Below, piece by piece: positions 1 through 5,610 of a DNA stretch of 7,920 bases (its first letter is position 1; every line of letters begins with the position of its first letter). Source of the DNA: Bacteroidota bacterium. GTDB lineage: Bacteria > Bacteroidota > Ignavibacteria > Kapaibacteriales > UBA2268. A program made the translations under genes and the position numbers. The notes below the pieces were generated by a model. The model saw only the letters and a program-made list of their open reading frames with translations. It had not been told where the DNA came from and ran no database searches. The DNA lies in contig JAJRPT010000192.1 in NCBI GenBank assembly GCA_024280675.1, positions 1 to 7,920 on the forward strand, read 5' to 3'.

Positions 1-2
1 AC

Positions 3-998
3 TTGTTTGATTGCAATATTTCTTCTGCAAAATCAAAAAATGTGATTAACAGTCTGAACTCTGACTCCAAAAGTATTTTTGTCACGGATTCAAATGTTTT
101 TTATCATTATCATTCATTGTTTACTGCTTGTGATCTAATTATTCTGCCCACCGGCGAGGAGAATAAGACTATGGAATCGGCACTTAATACTTACAAAGAA
201 TTGCTAGATTATGGACTTGACAGACATTCTCAACTTGTGGCAGTTGGCGGTGGAATTATTTGCGATATTGTGGGATTTGTTGCTTCAACTTTTTTGCGGG
301 GAATTAAGTTTTCTTTTGTGCCAACGACACTGCTCGCAATGGTAGACGCTTCTATTGGTGGAAAAAATGGAGTTAATTTGGACGGATATAAAAATATAAT
401 TGGCACTTTTTCCTCACCCAATAATATTTTCATCGACACAGATTTTTTGAGAACACTGAGCCAAAAAGAAATTTCTAACGGTCTTGCCGAGCTTACAAAG
501 TCAGCCTTAGTTTGGGATAAAGAGCTTTTTTGTTATCTGGAGGATAATGCCACTGGCATCCTGGGCCTTGAGATTTCTCATGTCAATCACGCAATATGGG
601 AGGCTGTGAAAATCAAACAAGAGATTGTTCGCCAAGATGAAAAAGAAATAAACTTGAGAAAGATATTAAATTTCGGACATACATTGGCTCATGCCATCGA
701 AAAAGTCCACAAATTATCCCACGGAGAGTCAGTCAGCATTGGCATGAGCTACGCACTAGATTTGTCGATTCATTTCGGGGAGATTGACTCTGGTGCAAAA
801 GACAGAGTCGTTCGCTTGCTCACAAAATTCAATCTTCCCACATCTGTCGATATCACAGATGAACTAATTTCTGCAATTTCCAAAGACAAAAAACGAAACC
901 TTGACTCAATCGATTATATTTTGCTAGAAAGTATTGGCAAAGCAAAAATCAAGAATATCAAAACAAGTGAGTTAAACAATTTGCTTAAAAATTTGTGA
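3..998 (+). CDS. aroB: 3-dehydroquinate synthase, 5'-truncated by the window edge
   Basis: AroB converts DAHP to 3-dehydroquinate, step 2 of the chorismate pathway, in the cytoplasm using NAD and a divalent metal. The 331 visible residues cover most of the usual 350-360. The frame is open to the first base and the first codon (TTG) is probably internal, so a short N-terminal part is missing. Numbering from that codon, the sequence shows the GE-K nucleotide-side loop (51-55), the glycine-rich VGGGIICD (81-88), RGIKF..VPTTLLA (99-112), SIGGKNGVN (117-125), and the three expected metal ligands: Glu163 in GLAE, His226 in NFGHTLAHAIE and His240 in SHGES. The C-terminus is complete, ending in TGA at 996-998. 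It is the only aro gene on the + strand and converges with the minus-strand operon, overlapping the thioesterase gene by 14 bases. Its promoter lies outside the window. The family call is secure. Confidence 0.96.
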   Translation: MFDCNISSAKSKNVINSLNSDSKSIFVTDSNVFYHYHSLFTACDLIILPTGEENKTMESALNTYKELLDYGLDRHSQLVAVGGGIICDIVGFVASTFLRGIKFSFVPTTLLAMVDASIGGKNGVNLDGYKNIIGTFSSPNNIFIDTDFLRTLSQKEISNGLAELTKSALVWDKELFCYLEDNATGILGLEISHVNHAIWEAVKIKQEIVRQDEKEINLRKILNFGHTLAHAIEKVHKLSHGESVSIGMSYALDLSIHFGEIDSGAKDRVVRLLTKFNLPTSVDITDELISAISKDKKRNLDSIDYILLESIGKAKIKNIKTSELNNLLKNL

Positions 999-1380
999 TT
1001 CGATATCTGAAGTCCTCGGGGATTGGGCTTTTTTTCCACAGTTTCTTGTTGATAGAAACTTGCACAGTTTTCACCTTCAGCATTGTTTTATCATCTCTTT
1101 TGAAATCAAAAAGCAAAGTAAATGATGAATTAGAAATTGCAAACAAACTAATCCAAACCGATACTGTGTCACCAAGGCGAATAGCCCCCAAATAATTGGC
1201 TTCTGTATGAACGACTGGGAAAATATCTCCCGAGTGGAAAATCACCTTCTCGATTGGCCATTCGATTTTCTTGAGCATGAACTCGAATGCCTCTTGTGCT
1301 ATATCAAATGCCCGTCCGTAGAATATCACACCCGCTGCGTCAATGTCATTTAGACGTATATCTCTTTTATATTCAATCAT
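985..1380 (-). CDS. Hotdog-fold acyl-CoA thioesterase (4HBT/YbgC class), possible DHNA-CoA hydrolase
   Basis: This 131-residue protein has the length and layout of a single-domain hotdog thioesterase. Near the N-terminus it has the family motif LNDIDAAGVIFYG (10-22), with Asp14 at the position of the catalytic Asp of 4-hydroxybenzoyl-CoA thioesterases. A central His-Thr-Glu stretch (58-60) is followed by a Leu-Gly-Asp turn (69-71), and the tail has K-SPIP. The combination DxDAAGV, AQEAFE, VVH.EANYL and a late Pro-Ile-Pro resembles, from memory, cyanobacterial and Bacteroidota DHNA-CoA hydrolases of menaquinone synthesis more than YbgC, but substrate cannot be read from sequence. It is the last gene of the minus-strand aro operon. 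Its ATG (1380-1378) lies inside the end of aroC, an 8-base overlap that suggests translational coupling. Its 3' end overlaps aroB. No membrane segment or signal peptide is seen, so it should be cytoplasmic. Fold call is firm; the specific substrate is inference. Confidence 0.85.
   Translation of the reverse strand: MIEYKRDIRLNDIDAAGVIFYGRAFDIAQEAFEFMLKKIEWPIEKVIFHSGDIFPVVHTEANYLGAIRLGDTVSVWISLFAISNSSFTLLFDFKRDDKTMLKVKTVQVSINKKLWKKSPIPEDFRYRITNF
1010..1035 (+). terminator. Candidate rho-independent terminator for aroB, inside the opposing thioesterase gene
   Basis: A 6-bp stem can form between AAGTCC (1010-1015) and GGGCTT (1025-1030), including one G-U pair, with a 9-base loop, followed directly by five more T (1031-1035). 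It begins 12 bases past the aroB stop. A competing stem, AGTCC (1011-1015) with GGATT (1020-1024), is also possible. The element is read antisense to the C-terminal codons of the thioesterase. The stem is short, so this is a moderate call. Confidence 0.42.
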
Positions 1381-2365
1381 TTATCTTTTTATTCACCTTG
1401 TTAATTAATTGTAAATCTGCCAAAGCGATTGCCGCTGCCGCCTCTAAAATTACTGGAAAACGGAGTGTAATACATAAGTCATGTCTACCTCCAATTTCCA
1501 GCTCCACCATCTTGCCAGTTTCCATATTCATTGTTTGTTGGGATTGAGCAATGCTCGATGGGGCTTTGACCGTTACACGAAAAACAATCTCATTCCCATT
1601 GGAGATGCCTCCATTTATCCCGCCTGAATTATTAGTTTTTGTCTTGCCATCCATACTAATAATTAAGTCATTTGCCTTGCTTCCTTTCATCATAGAAAAA
1701 GCAAAGCCAGCACCAAACTCAATAGCCTTGACCCCAGGAATTGAAAAAACTAGATGGGAAATGCACGACTCAAGCGAATCAAAGAATGGCTCGCCAATCC
1801 CGATTCCGTGTCCCTTTATTCTGCATTCAACAATTCCACCAACAGAATCTTTCTCGGCAACGGCTTCTTCGATAGCTTCTTCAATATTGGTATTAGCTCC
1901 AACTTCCAAGACTTTTGCACTAAAATTAACCCCGCTCAATATTTTCTTTGCAATCACTCCGCAAGCCACAATCGCCAAAGTCATCCTGCCTGAGAATTGC
2001 CCACCACCACGTGGGTCGTTGAATCCAGAGAATTTCTCTTTTGCCACAAAATCTGCGTGAGAGGGTCGTGGTATATTTGCCAATTTTTTGTAATCATCAC
2101 TTCTGACATTGAGATTTGCGAAGCTCAAAAGAATTGGAGCACCACTGCTTTTGCCCTTGTAAACCCCAGAGATTATCTCAACTCTGTCTGGCTCTTGCCT
2201 AGGTGTAGTTCCAAAGCCGCCACCTCTTCGCCTGCTCGTGTCATATTCAAAGTCTTGCTCAGAAATTGAAATCCCAGCCGGGCATCCGTCAATCAAAACA
2301 CCAAGCCCATTGCCATGCGACTCGCCATAAATCGACATCCGAAATATTCTTCCAAAACTATTCAA
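1373..2365 (-). CDS. aroC: Chorismate synthase
   Basis: AroC removes phosphate from EPSP to give chorismate, the seventh and last step, using reduced FMN. The 330-residue protein is slightly shorter than the usual 350-390. Motifs in order: YGESHG (13-18) with catalytic His17, SRRRGGGFGTTPRQE (44-58), RPSHADF (100-106) with the second catalytic His103, GGGQFSGRMT (120-129) in place of the common GGRSSARET, the GGINGGISNG flavin-site loop (248-257), and GRHDLC..LRFPVILEAAAA (293-312). All core residues appear present. The start chosen is TTG at 2365-2363, which lies 2 bases after the aroA stop and gives the standard N-terminus leading into GESHG; a TGA (2374-2372) in the same frame just upstream rules out a longer start. 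No strong ribosome binding site precedes it, so translation is probably coupled to aroA. The stop overlaps the start of the thioesterase gene. Confidence 0.97.
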   Translation of the reverse strand: MNSFGRIFRMSIYGESHGNGLGVLIDGCPAGISISEQDFEYDTSRRRGGGFGTTPRQEPDRVEIISGVYKGKSSGAPILLSFANLNVRSDDYKKLANIPRPSHADFVAKEKFSGFNDPRGGGQFSGRMTLAIVACGVIAKKILSGVNFSAKVLEVGANTNIEEAIEEAVAEKDSVGGIVECRIKGHGIGIGEPFFDSLESCISHLVFSIPGVKAIEFGAGFAFSMMKGSKANDLIISMDGKTKTNNSGGINGGISNGNEIVFRVTVKAPSSIAQSQQTMNMETGKMVELEIGGRHDLCITLRFPVILEAAAAIALADLQLINKVNKKIND

Positions 2366-2367
2366 GA

Positions 2368-3612
2368 TTACTCATTTGTTGTTAATGATTCTAAATCTTC
2401 ATAAAACTCGGGATATGATTTGCTCACACACTCAGAATTTTCTACCTGGATTCCACCTTTTGACACCAGCCCAGCGATAGAAAATGCCATTGCCATCCTG
2501 TGGTCACCGTGGGAATCAATCCTACCAGAGCCAATAAGCTGTGGCTTTATCAGAAAAGTATCTCCCGAGAGCACTATTTCCACTCCCAATTTAGCAAATT
2601 CTTCGTCCAATACCTTCGCCCTATCAGACTCTTTATTTCTTAACCGGTGAACTCCAGATATTTGTGAGGAAGTCCTGGCACTAAGCGCAAGCACAATTAA
2701 AATTGGTATCAAATCGGGGCAATGCTCTGCATTAAATGTAAAGCCATCATATTTCTGCTTCCATACAAACAACTGCCCATCTTCAATTCTATAATCAATC
2801 CCAGCCATCTCAAACACATTCAATATACTTCTGTCGGCTTGAGTAGAGCTAAAATCCAGACCAAACAATTCCAAATCACCAGAAATTACTGCAGCAACTA
2901 TAAAAAAAGCAGCACTAGACCAATCAGATTCTATAACTATTTTCTCCAAAGAAATGTTTTGCTTTCCTTCTATGACAAATCTTTTATAGCCCTTATGCTC
3001 AATGCTCACCCCAAATTCAGCCAATGTCTTGATTGTCAAGTCAATGTAGGGTTTGCTCTTTAGATTTTCTACATTCAAAACGCTTCGACCCTCGCACATT
3101 GAAAGTGCCAAAAGAGTACCACTCAAAAACTGTGAGCCAGAGCTTCCATCCAGAAAATACTCTCCACTTTTCAAAGTGCCCGAAATACTAATCGGCAGAA
3201 ATCCACACTTAGTTTGGACATTTAATCCAATAGATTTTAATGAATTTTCTTCCGTCCTCATTCTCCTGATGGACAAAGTTCCTGATCCAAGAATCTGATA
3301 ATTATTGCTAAAATGGGAATAAAGCGAAAACAGCATTCGGGCAAGAAGACCAGATTCGCCCGCCTCTACTTCGTTTGGGAAACGGCTTGGTCGCCCGCCA
3401 ATAATAAGGCACTCATCCTTCCGAACTACGCTTAAACCAAGACACTTCAATACTTTAATGAGCCAGAGATTATCATCACATTTTGAGACATTGCCCACAA
3501 TTAAATTCTCTGATTTATTAAAAAGAGAACAAAGTCCCACCCGAATGAAATGGCTTTTTGAACCATTCACACGCAATCTACCCCTCAAATATGCGGGCGT
3601 TACGAATCTCAT
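2368..3612 (-). CDS. aroA: EPSP synthase (3-phosphoshikimate 1-carboxyvinyltransferase)
   Basis: AroA transfers the enolpyruvyl group of PEP to shikimate-3-phosphate, step 6. At 414 residues it is of normal length, with two similar inside-out domains. Visible active-site positions: GSKS (17-20) with Lys19 and Arg24; GESGLLARM (85-93), with Gly88 and Arg92 at the places of E. coli Gly96 and Arg100; SSGSQFLSG (157-165) for shikimate phosphate; Asp300 in CPDLIP, the expected catalytic acid; KESDR (327-331); GDHRMAMAFS (369-378); and Lys398 in SKSYPEF. The GESG form instead of NAGT is one I associate with Bacteroidota and clostridial enzymes. The ATG at 3612-3610 puts the GSKS loop at the usual distance from the N-terminus, so the 35-base overlap with the end of aroE-aroK appears real. 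Only a weak purine stretch precedes the start. The gene ends 2 bases before aroC. Confidence 0.97.
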   Translation of the reverse strand: MRFVTPAYLRGRLRVNGSKSHFIRVGLCSLFNKSENLIVGNVSKCDDNLWLIKVLKCLGLSVVRKDECLIIGGRPSRFPNEVEAGESGLLARMLFSLYSHFSNNYQILGSGTLSIRRMRTEENSLKSIGLNVQTKCGFLPISISGTLKSGEYFLDGSSGSQFLSGTLLALSMCEGRSVLNVENLKSKPYIDLTIKTLAEFGVSIEHKGYKRFVIEGKQNISLEKIVIESDWSSAAFFIVAAVISGDLELFGLDFSSTQADRSILNVFEMAGIDYRIEDGQLFVWKQKYDGFTFNAEHCPDLIPILIVLALSARTSSQISGVHRLRNKESDRAKVLDEEFAKLGVEIVLSGDTFLIKPQLIGSGRIDSHGDHRMAMAFSIAGLVSKGGIQVENSECVSKSYPEFYEDLESLTTNE

Positions 3613-4828
3613 AGTCTAAATCTTTACTTGTTTGTTGGGCATCATTGTGCAAAATTATCAAATCCGAAGCAGAAAAATATTTATCTTTTCTAATATTAAA
3701 TAAGTCACTAAATTTTACAAAATCTTTTGCTAGCGGTCTTTGGGAATTTTTCACTCTGTTCCAAAGAGTTTTAATATCGGAGTAAAGATAGACGACGAAA
3801 CAGCTTTCTTTTATAATCTTAACATTTTCATAACTCTCAATAATTCCGCCTCCAGAAGCAATAATCTGTTCTTCATTTTTACAAAAAAAAGAAAGTGCTT
3901 TTTTCTCTAGCTTTCTAAAATATTCTTCTCCTTCATTTTTGAAAATGTCAGAAATTGTTGCACCCTCATTCTTTTCAATAAAAGCATCTAAATCAATAAA
4001 TTTCCTGCCAAGCTTTTTTGCCAACATTTTTCCAACAGATGTTTTCCCTGCACCCATAAAACCAATGAGCAAAATATTTTTAACCTTCTTTCTTTTTTCG
4101 GGTAAGTCAGTGAGATTTACTTTCTTATTCAAAAATATCTCAAAGCCAAAACTTGCCTGCCACTTGAGCCACTCTTGACCAGAAATAAACTTGCACTCGG
4201 CTTGTTTAGCAATTTTTTCTAAAGCACTATCATTATAATTTGCATCAAAAAGTATTTGGGATTTATTGAAATACTTCCTTTCGAAATTATACGAATTTGT
4301 GGGCAATGTCGAAATAATAAGTTCACTTGATTTTATATTTTCATTTAAATCTGAAAAATTAATATGATTGCATCCGAATTTATTAGCTAATATTTTTGCA
4401 CTTTCATTTGTTCTGTTGCAAATATTAACAGTCGTGAGCCCAATAATGTTGAGTGCAGAAAGAACTGCAAAAGCCGCCCCACCAGCACCGATAAGCAAAC
4501 ATTTAGTTTTTTTATCAAAATTATTATTCTCTAAGACATGCTTTACGGCAAGAATGTCGGTATTGAAAGCTGCGTAGCTTTTGCCAGATTTCACAAAAAT
4601 ATTGGACACTGGGCTAGCAAAAATATCTGAAGCCGACCTCTTCCAAGGAGCAGAAACGTTGAAGCCATCGAGGTCAAGTTCCTTTAGAAAAAAGACTATC
4701 TCAGCTTGATTTCTGATGTGAATTCTTGAGTAACTGGCATTTTCTGGTGCAAGCTGTTTAAACAAATCTGGGCTTCTGCTGTGGGCAACCGGCAATGCTA
4801 GCACTGCATATTTTTTATTTTTTTTCAT
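3578..4828 (-). CDS. aroEK: Bifunctional shikimate dehydrogenase / shikimate kinase (AroE-AroK fusion)
   Basis: One uninterrupted 416-residue chain carries two consecutive enzymes: NADPH reduction of 3-dehydroshikimate to shikimate (step 4) and ATP phosphorylation of shikimate (step 5). Residues about 6-240 are AroE: HSRSP (16-20), NVSAPWK (57-63) with catalytic Lys63, Asn76, FNTD (88-91) with Asp91, the nucleotide loop GAGGAA (114-119), NRT (138-140) that favours NADPH, and GQEWLKWQ (217-224). The segment between Lys63 and Asp91 is short, and the first NT motif reads SNIF. Residues about 250-416 are AroK: Walker A GFMGAGKT (256-263), DLD (279-281), FRKLE (304-308), ASGGG (324-328), the lid RPL (364-366) and Arg380. 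Both active sites look intact, with a linker of only about ten residues. The start ATG overlaps the aroD end by 14 bases and the gene end overlaps aroA by 35. The sequence is visibly more AT-rich than aroA and aroC. Confidence 0.95.
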   Translation of the reverse strand: MKKNKKYAVLALPVAHSRSPDLFKQLAPENASYSRIHIRNQAEIVFFLKELDLDGFNVSAPWKRSASDIFASPVSNIFVKSGKSYAAFNTDILAVKHVLENNNFDKKTKCLLIGAGGAAFAVLSALNIIGLTTVNICNRTNESAKILANKFGCNHINFSDLNENIKSSELIISTLPTNSYNFERKYFNKSQILFDANYNDSALEKIAKQAECKFISGQEWLKWQASFGFEIFLNKKVNLTDLPEKRKKVKNILLIGFMGAGKTSVGKMLAKKLGRKFIDLDAFIEKNEGATISDIFKNEGEEYFRKLEKKALSFFCKNEEQIIASGGGIIESYENVKIIKESCFVVYLYSDIKTLWNRVKNSQRPLAKDFVKFSDLFNIRKDKYFSASDLIILHNDAQQTSKDLDYEIRNARIFEG

Positions 4829-5465
4829 TCAAGAGCAAATTAAGTATTTTTTCACTTTCTGGCTGAGTTAATTGCCCTTTGGCAGTTTCTTGTCCCCGTC
4901 CAGAACTGCAATATATGAATGAAGCCCCCGCTTGCAGTGACAAAATTCTTGCAAACTCCATCCCCTCGCCCACTGGCAATAAAATTAGCCGATGGTCTGT
5001 ATTCTTTTTATATAATTCCAACAAATCAATTACATCTTCAGGCTTTTGGCATAAACTTGCGATTTTGATTATGTATGGATTCCACGAAGAGATTCTTTCG
5101 ATTATACTTTGCAAACTAGCTGCCGTCATTACTTCTTCCACACTGTGATATGACAGGATTAGTTTTGTGTTATTTTTGATTATGTCTTGACGCAGCAAGT
5201 TTAAAATTCCAATATCACTGTTGATATCCAAATCAATAAACTCAGCCCCAGACCTCAATGCCACTCTTAGTTGGGCAATTCTGTTTTCATCACTTTGCGA
5301 ATTTGCTCTGAATGTAGCGATTAATCTTTTGTCTTGCGAGAATATTTCCTTTACCTCCTGCAATGAAATACGGCACAAATCTAGCCTAATCTCCAAAAAA
5401 TCAAATCTGGATACAAGGATTTTGAGTTCTTCAAAATCAGAAATATTTGCACATGCCACAAGCAT
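4815..5465 (-). CDS. aroD: Type I 3-dehydroquinate dehydratase
   Basis: AroD dehydrates 3-dehydroquinate to 3-dehydroshikimate (step 3) through a Schiff base. Starting at ATG 5465-5463 the protein has 216 residues, near the lower end for type I enzymes. Visible features: LEIRLD (24-29, the usual EWR-D pocket), TFR (51-53), SYHSV (105-109) with catalytic His107, IIKIAS (132-137) with Schiff-base Lys134, ARI (172-174) and KGQL (196-199), a degenerate PGQ motif. The common RT..EGG motif is replaced by a shorter SDENR, whose Glu60 may take the role of the missing Glu. A longer reading from TTG 5510-5508 would add 15 mostly hydrophobic residues encoded by repeat-containing AT-rich DNA; I reject it because MLVACANI matches where the family begins. 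It is the first gene of the operon and its end overlaps aroE-aroK by 14 bases. No Shine-Dalgarno sequence is evident. Confidence 0.92.
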   Translation of the reverse strand: MLVACANISDFEELKILVSRFDFLEIRLDLCRISLQEVKEIFSQDKRLIATFRANSQSDENRIAQLRVALRSGAEFIDLDINSDIGILNLLRQDIIKNNTKLILSYHSVEEVMTAASLQSIIERISSWNPYIIKIASLCQKPEDVIDLLELYKKNTDHRLILLPVGEGMEFARILSLQAGASFIYCSSGRGQETAKGQLTQPESEKILNLLLNEKK

Positions 5466-5484
5466 AAATAAAAGAATTTCTAAA

Positions 5485-5510
5485 CAAAATAACAAAAGCC
5501 AAAATAACAA
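5485..5510. repeat. Tandem pair of 11-bp direct repeats upstream of aroD
   Basis: CAAAATAACAA occurs exactly at 5485-5495 and again at 5500-5510, starting 15 bases apart. An imperfect inverted copy, TTGTTAATTTCG, is at 5529-5540. The nearest copy is 19 bases upstream of the aroD ATG, where an operator or leader element could act. AT-rich DNA produces such matches by chance more easily than balanced DNA. Confidence 0.5.
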
Positions 5511-5568
5511 TTATTTACTATTATTTTTTTGTTAATTTCGCTCTGCTAGACACTAATTTACTATGATG
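5511..5568. repeat. Pair of spaced 9-bp direct repeats in the aroD-smc intergenic region
   Basis: ATTTACTAT occurs exactly at 5513-5521 and 5556-5564, 43 bases apart (about four helical turns). With flanks, 5511-5525 and 5554-5568 agree at 12 of 15 positions. The function is unknown; same-face binding of a regulator is possible. Confidence 0.4.
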
Positions 5569-5610
5569 TTTTTTCTATAATCTATTTTTAAGCAAATAAA
5601 ATAATAACGA

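Larger units (their letters stand above)
5466..5610. promoter_or_regulatory. Divergent intergenic region between the aro operon and smc
   Basis: These 145 bases are very AT-rich and must hold the start signals of both the leftward aro operon and rightward smc unless transcription enters from elsewhere. For smc there is a perfect TATAAT at 5576-5581, 29 bases before the ATG, but no good -35 hexamer 16-18 bases upstream. For aroD no convincing hexamer pair was found, and no exact Bacteroidota-type TAnnTTTG was seen on either strand. Neither gene has a clear Shine-Dalgarno sequence. Two families of short repeats lie here and are listed separately. The region is regulatory by position; the individual elements are weak. 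Confidence 0.45.

Noticed and set aside
919..947. Inverted repeat TTTTGCT / AGCAAAA near the aroB 3' end as a terminator for the leftward operon
   Set aside because: The loop is 15 bases, the stem is AT-rich and no U-tract follows in either direction; it lies in aroB coding sequence.
1551..2060. Plus-strand open frame of 169 codons inside aroC
   Set aside because: It is antisense to conserved chorismate synthase motifs, has a low-complexity composition rich in Ile, Pro and Ser, and no recognisable domain.
5225..5310. Loss of the catalytic Glu in AroD because the RT..EGG motif is absent
   Set aside because: The segment is of a shorter variant I associate with Bacteroidota, and SDENR offers a Glu at the likely equivalent place, so inactivation is not supported.
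5466..5510. Longer AroD from a TTG start with a hydrophobic N-terminus resembling a signal peptide
   Set aside because: The extra 15 residues come from AT-rich repeat DNA, AroD is a cytoplasmic enzyme, and the family start matches the internal ATG at 5465.
5576..5581. TATAAT as a confident smc promoter
   Set aside because: No matching -35 hexamer at normal spacing, and TATAAT is expected by chance in such AT-rich DNA; kept only as a weak element of the intergenic region.
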